From Vibrio variabilis (GTDB lineage: Bacteria > Pseudomonadota > Gammaproteobacteria > Enterobacterales > Vibrionaceae), in NCBI RefSeq assembly GCF_003263785.1, contig NZ_JYJK01000073.1, forward strand, positions 1 through 64,000: DNA of 64,000 bases, written 5' to 3'. The translations under genes were made by a program, and so were the position numbers. The notes under the pieces were generated by a model, which was not told the origin of the DNA, did no database searches, and worked only from the letters and a program-made list of their open reading frames with translations. Positions 7,516 to 16,041 of the stretch are shown piece by piece (within the stretch, counting starts at the first letter, position 1; every line of letters starts with the position of its first letter).

Positions 7516-8259
7516 ATGGAAACCAAACAAGCCGAACAGGTAGGACCGTTCCAGTTCTTTATTTTAATGCTATCAGTCTATGTATTGGCGGCATTGTTCA
7601 TTGAAAGCGTGTTTGAGTTACCAGAAGACATTAGCGAGGTGTTACGCCTCGCTGATGTTGGTATTTGCTGCGTTTTCTTAGTTGATTTTGTTATCCGCTT
7701 TATCAAACCAAGTAACAAGCTAGAGTTTATGCGATGGGGATGGATTGACCTTTTATCGAGCATCCCAATGCTAGACGCCTTCCGTTATGGGCGTGTAGTT
7801 CGTGTGGTTCGCGTGCTTCGCATCCTTAAAGCGGCACGTTCTACCAAGGTTATCCTAAACCATGTATTTAGGAATAAGCCAAAGGGTACCTTCTCACTGG
7901 TAGCGACGATTTCAATTCTACTCGTTATCTTTGGTGCCATTGCCATGCTGCAATTGGAAGCGGGTAACCCAGACGCCAATATTCACAATGCACATGACGC
8001 ACTTTGGTGGGCGTTCGTGACTATTACAACTGTCGGTTATGGCGACTTCTACCCTATTACCTTTGAAGGTCGCGTGGTGGCTGGTGTGATTATGACTGCT
8101 GGTGTTGGTCTATTTGGTTCGTTTACTGCTTATGTGGCTAGCATCTTCTTGGAAGATACGGACGGCTATGATGCTTCAAATAATGAACTACTCGAAGAAC
8201 TAAAACTACTTCGCAAAGAAGTGGCGGATCTTAATCATGCAAATCAAAACCAAGATTAA
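7516..8259 (+). CDS. Voltage-gated potassium channel (6TM, Kv-like)
   Basis: 247 residues, inner membrane. S1 near 12-30, S2/S3 near 48-80, an S4-type voltage sensor with Arg every third residue (RVVRVVRVLRILKAAR, near 93-108), S5 near 125-145, pore helix and selectivity filter TITTVGYGDFYP near 171-182, S6 near 190-215, and a cytoplasmic C-terminal helix. The TVGYGD filter is diagnostic for K+ selectivity. The length fits bacterial Kv channels without a regulatory domain. It starts 9 nt after the barrel gene with AAGGAG, so it is likely in the same operon. A K+ channel in a secreted-protein cassette is unexpected. Confidence 0.85.
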   Translation: METKQAEQVGPFQFFILMLSVYVLAALFIESVFELPEDISEVLRLADVGICCVFLVDFVIRFIKPSNKLEFMRWGWIDLLSSIPMLDAFRYGRVVRVVRVLRILKAARSTKVILNHVFRNKPKGTFSLVATISILLVIFGAIAMLQLEAGNPDANIHNAHDALWWAFVTITTVGYGDFYPITFEGRVVAGVIMTAGVGLFGSFTAYVASIFLEDTDGYDASNNELLEELKLLRKEVADLNHANQNQD

Positions 8260-8437
8260 GTTACTAGCTGGTTTTATGTTGTTGGTGGTTGTGGCTCTAC
8301 ATGCCATGACCAACCAAGAGAACTACAGTGAGAACCCTTGTCCTAATGCGAAACAAGCCACCAGCATTGATGAGGATAAATTCAACCTAATAATGGAGCA
8401 CGCTAAGTCGTGCTCTACTTGTACACAGAGCCACTAA
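8237..8437 (+). CDS. Small exported or membrane-anchored Cys-containing protein
   Basis: 66 residues overlapping the channel gene by 23 nt in another frame. A basic N-terminus and a hydrophobic stretch (LLAGFMLLVVVALHAM) act as signal or anchor. The short mature part has CPNAK and ends CSTCTQSH, giving a CxxC pair that could form a disulfide or bind metal. The overlap with the channel suggests coupling, perhaps as a partner subunit, which is inference. Confidence 0.5.
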   Translation: MQIKTKIKLLAGFMLLVVVALHAMTNQENYSENPCPNAKQATSIDEDKFNLIMEHAKSCSTCTQSH

Positions 8438-8456
8438 GCTATGACAGAGAAAGTAT

Positions 8457-8957
8457 TTATGATTGTAAGTTCCACTGATACTCGTTTGAAACTTCTCCTT
8501 CAACAATTTCAAACTCAGGTATATTTAATGCGTCATATACTAGTCGTTGGTTATCGTTTCCTATACAACGTGGTGTAAGCCCCAATGTCATCCACACCTT
8601 TTCAGCTAAGCAGAATGTGTAAAAGGAACTATCTCCCCAAGAGGCAACTACATAGTCATGTCCTGATATCGAAGGAGTCAAATTAGTTAAGCACCCTTTT
8701 TCAGCACCAGTAGGAACAGAAAATGCCACAACACCATCGCCAGCTTCGCTCAATATTTCAACAGGCTCATAGTTTTCTTCAGGAACAACTGCCATCTGAA
8801 GATGCAAGTGTTCTGCATTTAACCCATACATATCAGATTCTTGCATGCAAACGACCTCCACGCGCAAATCCGGAGCAGTGCCAATAGGTTTTAGGAGTTC
8901 TCTTAGTCTTACGGGCAAAGACTCTGCTGGAAGTGGGAATGGTTCGGGTAACGTCAT
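8457..8957 (-). CDS. Hypothetical protein at the cassette edge
   Basis: 166 residues, soluble, no signal peptide, acidic, three Cys. The family is not recognised. It is the only minus-strand gene next to the + strand cassette, its stop lies about 20 nt past the last cassette gene, and upstream of its start there is an AT-rich stretch (TATATAATACAATTATTTG on the minus strand) that could be a promoter. It may be a flank gene or cargo of the same element. Confidence 0.55.
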   Translation of the reverse strand: MTLPEPFPLPAESLPVRLRELLKPIGTAPDLRVEVVCMQESDMYGLNAEHLHLQMAVVPEENYEPVEILSEAGDGVVAFSVPTGAEKGCLTNLTPSISGHDYVVASWGDSSFYTFCLAEKVWMTLGLTPRCIGNDNQRLVYDALNIPEFEIVEGEVSNEYQWNLQS

Positions 8958-9432
8958 GATTTTCCAAGTTTAACTGTCAGACTAGTAAGACAAATAATTG
9001 TATTATATATGCCACCTTCGACATAAAGGTAGTGTGAGATCAAGTAATTAATTATTAGCACCATGTTCGAAGCGGACACATTCTACCCTAATCGCAACAC
9101 AGGTAAGGCTATGAATAGCCACCGACTTAATAGACGACAGGTAAGTATTAGAAAAAATAGCCCAAATGGTTACTTGGAGGCATGAAGCTTAAGCGGCCGC
9201 AAACTTACTTTGGGGTAAAAGCGAGTTTAACTTAGAGGCTATCGCATGCTGTGACTAGATTCCTGCCTGCGCAGGAATGACGGAACCTTTAGCTTGAGGT
9301 GGGAGTAGATGGGTTGTGAGTTTGCATCTTTTCGCTATAAAAGGAGCTCGATATGAGCCCCTCCTACTCTCAACACCACCATGTTGCAAAGCCTTACAAC
9401 CTAGGCGTCTTTTATATGAGTTCCAAAAACGC
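8958..9432. other. Intergenic boundary region with two overlapping mini-ORFs and a REP-like palindrome
   Basis: No ordinary gene. On the + strand, 9063-9185 encodes 40 basic residues starting MFEADTFYPNRNTGKAM, and 9182-9235 encodes MKLKRPQTYFGVKASLT; they overlap as ATGA behind GAGGCA. A third mini-ORF, 9353-9436, starts MSPSYSQHHHVAKPYNLG behind a good AAAGGAG, but runs into the end of gltS. None can be called with confidence. The region probably marks the end of the cassette. Confidence 0.35.
9259..9278. repeat. REP-like palindrome
   Basis: ATTCCTGC-CTGC-GCAGGAAT, a perfect 8-bp inverted repeat inside GATTCCTGCCTGCGCAGG. This is the common extragenic palindrome type of vibrios and other gammaproteobacteria, usually found between convergent or unrelated genes. 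Only one copy was noticed here. Confidence 0.7.
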
Positions 9433-10680
9433 TTAAGCCAATACCCCCATGAAGTACGGAATAATAAACGCATTCGCTAAGTCGATAAAAAACGCACAAA
9501 CCAATGGCACCACAATAAACGCTTGATGCGAGTTACCGTACTTCTGTGCTACGGCTGACATGTTGGCCATTGCTGTTGGTGTCGAGCCTAGTGAAATACC
9601 ACCAAATCCAGAACAGATAACGGCGGCATCGTAGTTCTTACCCATCGCAGGGAAAATGATGAAGAGGTTAACCAAAATCGCGACTACAAACTGTGCGCCG
9701 AGAATGGCAAATATCGGTCCGGCCAAATCTACTAGCGTCCAAAGCTGCATACTCATCAGTGACATCGCCAAGAACGCACCGAGCGACATGTCCGCAATCA
9801 ACGCCACAGCAGGCTTGTTTGCAGGCCATTTTGTGCCAGTAATACGTGGATAGTTGTGCGGGACAATGTTCGAAAGGATGATACCTGCAAACAGACAGGT
9901 CACGAACAGAGGCAGTTGTAGCCCAAGATACTCTACCCCTTCATTAAGGAACACACCGACAATAATACAGGTATGAATGGCGAGCATGGCATCGAGGAAA
10001 TCATAAGAAGTGATTTTCGGCTCTGGTTTGTTATCAGCCACACCCACATCTAAGTGTTGTTCTTCAGCGGGCTTAAGGTCATAGCGTTTAATCAGGAACT
10101 TAGCGATTGGACCACCCATGATACTAGCCAGAATCAAACCAAAGGTGGCACTCGCAATACCAATTTCCATCGCTGTATTAAGGGCAAACTGCTCTTGAAT
10201 TTTTGGTGCCCAAGCAATTGCGGTACCGTGGCCGCCAATCAGCGATACCGTACCACTGAGAAGACCTGCTACCGGCTCCAAACCAAAGGCCGTTGCCACG
10301 GTAATACCCGTGACGTTTTGGATCAGCATATAGCCGACGGTGATGGCGAGCAAAATAATGAGTGGCTTACCACCTTTCATCAAGTCGCCTAAGCTGGCGT
10401 TAATACCAATGGTGGTGAAGAAGTAAACCAAGAGTACGTCGCGAGCCATCAAATCAAAAGAGACTTCAAGCGACGTTGCCATGTGGAAGAGTGCGAACAA
10501 TACCGAGAAAACAATACCACCCGATACAGGCTCTGGGATACTAAACTCCTTTAGAAACCCCACAACCTGATTAAGCCTGCGCCCCACAAACAAAACAATA
10601 ATGCCCATGGTTACCGCTAGAAAAGAATCGATATGAATCACACCGTCTTCAATTATCATAGTCCCTACATCCTGTAACAA
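9433..10680 (-). CDS. gltS: Sodium/glutamate symporter GltS
   Basis: 415 residues, about ten or more membrane spans, inner membrane; takes up glutamate with Na+. Recognised by the GltS signatures GGHGTAIAWAP in the first pore-loop region and FGGISLGSTPTAMANM in the second inverted repeat, plus the N-terminal MGIIVLFVGRRLN and PEPVSGG motif. The length fits the E. coli protein (about 400). A start at 10659 (MIIEDGVIH) is an alternative that fits better with the hydrophobic start of TM1. Intact frame. Confidence 0.93.
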   Translation of the reverse strand: MLQDVGTMIIEDGVIHIDSFLAVTMGIIVLFVGRRLNQVVGFLKEFSIPEPVSGGIVFSVLFALFHMATSLEVSFDLMARDVLLVYFFTTIGINASLGDLMKGGKPLIILLAITVGYMLIQNVTGITVATAFGLEPVAGLLSGTVSLIGGHGTAIAWAPKIQEQFALNTAMEIGIASATFGLILASIMGGPIAKFLIKRYDLKPAEEQHLDVGVADNKPEPKITSYDFLDAMLAIHTCIIVGVFLNEGVEYLGLQLPLFVTCLFAGIILSNIVPHNYPRITGTKWPANKPAVALIADMSLGAFLAMSLMSMQLWTLVDLAGPIFAILGAQFVVAILVNLFIIFPAMGKNYDAAVICSGFGGISLGSTPTAMANMSAVAQKYGNSHQAFIVVPLVCAFFIDLANAFIIPYFMGVLA

Positions 10681-10770
10681 AATAATAACTACAGGATGCC
10701 TGTATTCAGTATGCTATCCAACTCTTTTGTGGTGAATTTTTTATTTTGTTACATATAGTTGAGAAACTGC

Positions 10771-11796
10771 TCAAAGATTTTGCTTCGCTTTTAATTGCTC
10801 AATCACGTACGGCGGTGCCACCTTACCTAGCTCTTCTAAACATGCCTCTGATTTCGCGTTGCTGTGACGAACGTACATATCGCACACCGCATAAAGCTGC
10901 TCTGGTGCGCCTGAAATCAAATAGGCCTGCTCAAAAGATTGGGTCGCTTTTGCTACATCTAATGGCTCTTGTAATACCCCATTCAAATACCAGTAGTAAC
11001 TGTTCTCAGGAGCAAGCTCTGTCGCCTTCTCTATTGCGCTCGCGGCTTCTGACTTATTCTCCATACGAACCAAAGTTAGCGCTTTCGCATATTGAAGCTG
11101 TGCCGAAGAATCGTCACGCTCGATAGCTTGGTTAAGCACATTTAACGCCTGTTTATCGTTAGATTGAGCGCGATAGTTATCAGATAAACTAAGTGATGCT
11201 TGTGTCGTCAGCTCCGGATCATCTATAAGCGCAAGATACTGCTGCTCTGCCTTCTGCCACTGCAATTGCCAACGATAGACGTCACCCAATAGTAATTGAC
11301 TGCGCTTGCCAGATTGTCTTTCAAGGTATGCGGTCACTGTAGGATAAATCTTATCAATCGCCTGTTGCTGTTCGTCAGCCATGGTCGAGTAATCTGGCAA
11401 TAAGTTAATTGCTGCCGCTATTTGTACCGACTCCTCACCATCAGATAGCAACGGGGATACTAGCTTCCATCGATACTCAAATTGATAAGGTTTTGCACCA
11501 ACTATTGCCGCTTCCCTAACATCAGGATTCCTATCTTTCAAAGCACGCGTAACCGCCACTAACGCATTCTGATTGGGGTATTGGCTAAGCTCATGCAGTG
11601 CATCGACGCGCGCTTCTGCACTCTCTGCTTGGTTTTGTGCCACATAAGACAAACGTTGAATGCGCTGCTCGGTAGACGCTTGCGCAGAAGACACCACCTG
11701 TGCGTTTGATGCATCGATAACGGTATTATCTGCAATTGCGTAATGGCTAATTGATGCCAGTAACAGGCTTGCCAGCGCCAAAGGTTTGATATTCAT
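10771..11796 (-). CDS. Periplasmic HEAT/TPR repeat protein, paralogue of the octaheme protein's C-terminal half
   Basis: 341 residues with a signal peptide (MNIKPLALASLLLASISHYAIA). HEAT-like repeats occupy about 60-160 (NALVAVTRALKDRNPDVREAA), then TPR-like helices about 165-340 (AEQQYLALIDDPELT, ALNVLNQAIERDDSSAQLQYA). The C-terminus SEACLEELGKVAPPYVIEQLK aligns with AAQCLNQLSKLAPPEVIQQLK at the end of the eight-heme cytochrome at 52814-55090, and the HEAT parts also match (RNPDVREAAIVGAKPY against EAMIRIGAIQGSAPY). It is therefore the same scaffold without the haem domain. It lies downstream of the anSME gene on the same strand, 33 nt away, so probably co-transcribed. Confidence 0.7.
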   Translation of the reverse strand: MNIKPLALASLLLASISHYAIADNTVIDASNAQVVSSAQASTEQRIQRLSYVAQNQAESAEARVDALHELSQYPNQNALVAVTRALKDRNPDVREAAIVGAKPYQFEYRWKLVSPLLSDGEESVQIAAAINLLPDYSTMADEQQQAIDKIYPTVTAYLERQSGKRSQLLLGDVYRWQLQWQKAEQQYLALIDDPELTTQASLSLSDNYRAQSNDKQALNVLNQAIERDDSSAQLQYAKALTLVRMENKSEAASAIEKATELAPENSYYWYLNGVLQEPLDVAKATQSFEQAYLISGAPEQLYAVCDMYVRHSNAKSEACLEELGKVAPPYVIEQLKAKQNL

Positions 11797-11829
11797 GATT
11801 CGCTCCTAAATTGGATACTGAGTACCTTG

Positions 11830-13258
11830 CTAGAACTTTGGATTAAAGCCAGTTGTACTGGTTTTCTGAACAACACTTTGCATGGCCATCTTTCTTTGCT
11901 CAGCGACCGCTCTATCACTAAACTTGCCATGGGCTACCGGATTTCCAGTTGCACGCAATATGTACGCTAACGCTTTGTCTGCGTGAGAGAAAAACTTTTT
12001 CCACCCTGCACACAAATAGTTCAAACCAGGCTCTCCATTTCGAGTTTTGATGAAGCGATTTTTTGGACACTCTCCATAACAAGCGAATTGGTAGTCACAT
12101 TGCTGACATTGGCTCGTCAAAGTACGAGATTTTGCAAAACCAAACTCTTGCTGGCCTTTGCTGTAAGCCATATTTTCTAGCTATCGGTATTAATATTGCC
12201 AATCTTGTATTCTGGGTAGACATAGTGGTCACAGCTAAACACGTCGCCATTTGGCTCCATTGCCAACCCTTTTCCACACAGTGACCCTAAAGTGCACAGT
12301 GGATTTTTGCGTCCCATCCACGTCTCTACACTGGCTTCAAAATACTGGACAAACACCTTACCAATGTCTTTCTGAACCCATTCGTCAAAGACTGCGACAA
12401 GAAAATTACCCCAAGCCTCATCCGACACACACCAAGCTCCATAATAGAGTTTGCATTACCCGGAATAAGGCGCTTATCGCCTTGTCTTAACTGCTCACTC
12501 GATTGCCCTGTCTGAGGCGCATCGGTACGAAACGTCTTTTGTTCAACAATAGGAATAAACTGCATTTGCGGCGAACGTACTTCATCACGCAAAAAGCGGT
12601 AGACCTCTAGAGGGTTTTTACTGGTTAGATTGTTCACACACGTCAACGTGGCAAAGCTTACTTTATGTTTATGTAATAGCTCGACTGCCTGCATGACTTG
12701 TTTATGAGTACCACGACCGGCACGGTTGGTGCGATAAGCATCGTGCAGCATTTGTGGCCCATCAATACTTAAGCCGACGAGGAAGTTGTACTTAGCTAAA
12801 AACTCACACCACTTGTCATCTAACAAGGTGCCGTTGGTTTGTAAGTCGTTGGAGATCTTCACACCTGGTGGCTGGTACTTCGTCTGTAGTTCGACGATTT
12901 TTTTGAAGTAGTTCAGACCAAGCATGGTCGGCTCACCACCCTGCCAAGAGAAAATGATCTCCGGGGTGTTCTGACCTTGAATGTAGTTTTTGATGTACTG
13001 CTCAAGCATGGCTCCGTCCATCTCTGGTGAACAGCCTTTCTTATATTCAAGCAAGTCTTGTTTGCTCAGGTAGTAGCAGTAGTTACAGTCGATATTACAC
13101 ACGGCACCAATTGGTTTTGCCATCACGTGCATTCGCTTAGAGGGTCTTCCTTGAAATTGTGGCCCTTGAGTTAACTGCATCGGTGACTCGGCGTTAGAAG
13201 AAGATGCCACAGGAGATGTGGTCGCGTTCGCGCTAGAAACCATAGAAATAGACCTCAT
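11830..13258 (-). CDS. Anaerobic sulfatase-maturase-type radical SAM/SPASM protein, two frameshifts
   Basis: About 475 residues when restored. The radical SAM cluster motif CNIDCNYCYYL (about residue 54) binds the SAM-cleaving [4Fe-4S] cluster. The C-terminal SPASM domain has CTLGSLCGKGLAMEPNGDV, SCDHYVYPEYKIGNI and CQQCDYQFACYGECPKNRF, which carry two auxiliary clusters. Known anSMEs oxidise a Cys or Ser of sulfatases to formylglycine. Frames break near 12430 (ELGV/SDEAWGNF) and 12180 (NTDS/ENMAYSKGQQ). A Ser-rich N-terminal extension of about 40 residues precedes the core, so the start could be internal. The neighbouring phosphatase has no evident target motif, so the substrate is open. Confidence 0.8.
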
Positions 13259-13382
13259 ATCGGATAACGAGCTCAGTGTATCCCAAGTGCAGAGCGGTGA
13301 TTGTTATAGTGCATATAACCAAAAGGAAAGTGCGCTGAAGTTAATATTAAGAGGATACTTTTGACTGACAAGAGCAACGCAC

Positions 13383-14192
13383 ATGAACCATCACACAGAG
13401 GAAAAGCAGGCATGGAATGCGACCAAACTATTCGTAGTCTTCGCTATCATCGCGCTACCTATCCTACTTTCCGGCTGCGCCACTAAGCCAGATCACCCTA
13501 TTGCCCTCAAAATCAACCAAGACATGGTTCTGGTAGGAGGTGGCGAATATGTGATGGGATCCGATGCTCCTGAAGCCTCTAAGTCAGAGCGCCCAGCTCA
13601 CACTGTAAACGTAAACAGCTTCTACCTTTCAAAATTTGAAGTCACTCAAGAGCTATTTGAGTCCGTTATGGGTTCATCGATGAGCTTTTTTGCCGACCCT
13701 AACGTGCCTGTGAACAACCTAAGCTGGCAACAAGCCAATTACTTTGTCGAGCGATTAAATGAGCTGACGGGTGAAAACTATCGCCTGCCTACGGAAGCAG
13801 AGTGGGAATTTGCCGCAAAAGGCGGTAACCAGTCCAAAGGCTACACCTATGCGGGTTCTAACAACATTGACGACGTCGCGTGGTATGTCGGAAACGCAAA
13901 CAATCGCGCTCATCCTGTAGGACTTAAACAACCCAACGAACTTGGCCTCTATGACATGACAGGTAACGTCGGCGAGTTCGTTCAAGATGCCTTTGATGAC
14001 GGCTTTTACCGTTTTTCTCCTGTCGATAATCCCAACAATGCCAAACACTCCGACTCTGGTTTGTCACATAAATCCGTTAGAGGTGGAAGCTTCTCCTATG
14101 ACGCTGATGAATCAGAAAATTTCCGTCGTGACTTCGCAAGCCAATCTATAATTATGTCGGACATGGGATTACGTCTGGCAAAAGATCACTAA
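13383..14192 (+). CDS. FGE-sulfatase (SUMF1) fold lipoprotein without catalytic cysteines
   Basis: 269 residues. The N-terminal membrane segment ends in a lipobox (ILLSGCA, about residue 32), so it is probably a lipoprotein. The body has the formylglycine-generating-enzyme fold markers: MVLVGGGEYVMGSD, FYLSKFEVTQELFE, PVNNLSWQQANYFVERLN, YRLPTEAEWEFAAKGG, GLYDMTGNVGEFVQD and SVRGGSFSYDADESENFRRDF. In active FGE the last motif holds two Cys (GGSWMC..YC); here there are none. The protein is thus probably a binding or structural relative rather than an oxidase. It starts the + strand pair with the phosphatase, 20 nt apart. Confidence 0.8.
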   Translation: MNHHTEEKQAWNATKLFVVFAIIALPILLSGCATKPDHPIALKINQDMVLVGGGEYVMGSDAPEASKSERPAHTVNVNSFYLSKFEVTQELFESVMGSSMSFFADPNVPVNNLSWQQANYFVERLNELTGENYRLPTEAEWEFAAKGGNQSKGYTYAGSNNIDDVAWYVGNANNRAHPVGLKQPNELGLYDMTGNVGEFVQDAFDDGFYRFSPVDNPNNAKHSDSGLSHKSVRGGSFSYDADESENFRRDFASQSIIMSDMGLRLAKDH

Positions 14193-14212
14193 CGTCTTGG
14201 CAAGGAACCTGT

Positions 14213-15937
14213 ATGAAACATACTCTCAGTACACCCTCTCGCGTGACACGCGCACTCTTGGTGACAGCGTCACTTACTGGTGGGCTTTTGCTGCCAACCA
14301 TTGCACATGCCGATGCCAACCAGCCGAAACTGGTAGTACAGATCACCGTAGATGGATTACGTGCCGATCTCATTGAACGATACAAACACAATTTTGGCCA
14401 TGGTGGTTTTCGCTATCTAATGGACGAAGGGGTCTACTACAAAAACGCCAACTATGAACACGCCAATACCGAAACAATCGTAGGTCATGTCTCCCTAGCA
14501 ACGGGGGCGCCACCTGCTGTACATGGGATGGTGGGCAACGTCTGGTTTGATCGCTCGCTTGACCGACTGGTTTACAATGTCGAGGATCCTAACTACGCGA
14601 TGCTCGCAACGGGAGCTGGTGTCGATAAAGCAACGGAGATCGACCCCACTCAAAAAGCCGCTGCCGGCGACGGACGCTCTCCAGACCCTATTTTGTCGAC
14701 CACCTTTAGTGATGAACTGACTATCTCCAACAATGGTCAATCTCGCGTGTTCTCTGTATCCATCAAAGACCGCGGGGCGATATCTTTAGCAGGTCATAGC
14801 GGCAAAGCTTTCTGGTTCTCGAAAGCGCAGTCAGAGTTCGTCACCAGTAATTACTATTACGACAGCAATCCTCAATGGTTAAATCGTTGGAATGAAAAAG
14901 CGATCCCTAAACGCTACTCAGGTCAACGCTGGGAACTCTCCTTGCCTAAAGAAAGTTACTCTTTGCAAGAACGTGCTAAAGACCACAAAGTCGACCTTGG
15001 TGGCTTTGCACGATCCTTCCCGCACCCATACGGACCTGCGTCATACAAGTACTACTCGACCATGCTAACGGTTAGCCCTGCGGGTGATGAAATCACTGCT
15101 GACTTTGCAAAAACGCTGATGGCGCAAGAAAAACTGGGAACTGGCTCCGCAACCGACTTTTTAGCCATCAGCTTCTCTTCTAACGACTACGTGGTGCATT
15201 TGTATGGTGCCTCAAGTTTAGAGACTGAAGATAATTTAATTCGACTTGATAAAACCTTGGCGGATCTGTTCAGCCATATCGACAATTCCGTAGGTCTAGA
15301 CAATACGCTAATCGTACTTTCTGCTGATCATGGCGTACCAGAAGCTGCACCAACGCTAAATACATTAGGGTTTAGACAGCCGTTCTACTTCAATAAAGAT
15401 GCCCTACTCACCAAAGAGTTGATGAGCAAGTTAAAGAGCGAGTTTGGATTGGGTGAAGAGGTCATTAAACTTTACGCACAGCCATACATCTACCTAGATC
15501 ACGACTTAATTGCCAAAAAAAACCTATCACTGAGTGATGTTCAAAAGCTCATCGCACAAGAAGTGATGAAAGTAAAAGGCGTTGCCGCAGCAGTGACCAG
15601 TGAAGACATTGCGAACAATCGCGTTGCGGATTCCCGTGTGAATCAATTGATTCGAAACAACTATCACCCACTGCGCTCAGGCGATGTGTACATGGTGTTT
15701 GGCTCACGTACCTATATCAACGATATGGACGGACTCACCATTGCGTCAACGCATGGCTCGCCTTGGCGATATGATACTCATGTGCCGGTTATCTTTGCAG
15801 GTAACAAACTGGAAGCTAAGACCATCAGCCGCCCAGTCACGCCCTATGATATCGCGCCTACGCTTTCTGGCTACCTAAACATTAGTGCGCCAAGCGGTGC
15901 AACCGGCAATATCCTTGAAGAGGTTGTCGATAACTAG
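14213..15937 (+). CDS. PafA-type alkaline phosphatase (secreted, alkaline phosphatase superfamily)
   Basis: 574 residues with a signal peptide ending TIAHA. Metal-binding and nucleophile motifs of the PafA group are all visible: VQITVDGLRADL (Asp), HANTETIVGHVSLATG with Thr nucleophile, KDRGAISLAGH (the Lys/Arg pair that contacts phosphate), SNDYVVHLYG (Asp, His), LSADHGVPE (Asp-His) and ASTHGSPWRYDTHVP (His). It should bind two Zn2+ and hydrolyse phosphate monoesters in the periplasm. The protein contains no cysteine, so it cannot be a Cys-type sulfatase. It follows the FGE-like lipoprotein in one operon and is ended by a strong terminator. Confidence 0.85.
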   Translation: MKHTLSTPSRVTRALLVTASLTGGLLLPTIAHADANQPKLVVQITVDGLRADLIERYKHNFGHGGFRYLMDEGVYYKNANYEHANTETIVGHVSLATGAPPAVHGMVGNVWFDRSLDRLVYNVEDPNYAMLATGAGVDKATEIDPTQKAAAGDGRSPDPILSTTFSDELTISNNGQSRVFSVSIKDRGAISLAGHSGKAFWFSKAQSEFVTSNYYYDSNPQWLNRWNEKAIPKRYSGQRWELSLPKESYSLQERAKDHKVDLGGFARSFPHPYGPASYKYYSTMLTVSPAGDEITADFAKTLMAQEKLGTGSATDFLAISFSSNDYVVHLYGASSLETEDNLIRLDKTLADLFSHIDNSVGLDNTLIVLSADHGVPEAAPTLNTLGFRQPFYFNKDALLTKELMSKLKSEFGLGEEVIKLYAQPYIYLDHDLIAKKNLSLSDVQKLIAQEVMKVKGVAAAVTSEDIANNRVADSRVNQLIRNNYHPLRSGDVYMVFGSRTYINDMDGLTIASTHGSPWRYDTHVPVIFAGNKLEAKTISRPVTPYDIAPTLSGYLNISAPSGATGNILEEVVDN

Positions 15938-15950
15938 CGTTCATTGGGAG

Positions 15951-15982
15951 GGGCGTTTGATTAAGTAAATCAAACGCCCTTT
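15951..15982 (+). terminator. Intrinsic terminator after the phosphatase
   Basis: GGGCGTTTGATT (15951-15962), loop AAGTA, AATCAAACGCCC (15968-15979), then TTTC. Perfect 12-bp stem. Confidence 0.85.
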
Positions 15983-16041
15983 CATTCTTGATACCCCTTA
16001 ACTATTATGTTTACGAATCATTTAGTTAAGGCAGCAAATCC

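Noticed and set aside
8441..8577. Short + strand frame starting MTEKVFMIV
   Set aside because: No ribosome site, and it overlaps the end of the minus-strand gene at 8457. The start of the peptide looks gene-like but nothing supports a continuation.
9182..9200. AAGCTTAAGCGGCCGC resembles a cloning linker (HindIII, AflII and NotI sites together)
   Set aside because: Native-looking sequence continues on both sides, and the bases fall inside a small frame (MKLKRPQTYFGVKASLT) behind GAGGCA. I judge it natural, though a check against known vector sequences would settle it.
14228..14242. STPSR in the phosphatase matches the sulfatase [CS]xPxR formylglycine motif
   Set aside because: It lies in the n-region of the signal peptide (about residues 6-10), far from the active site, lacks the LTG that follows the motif in sulfatases, and the real nucleophile Thr is elsewhere.
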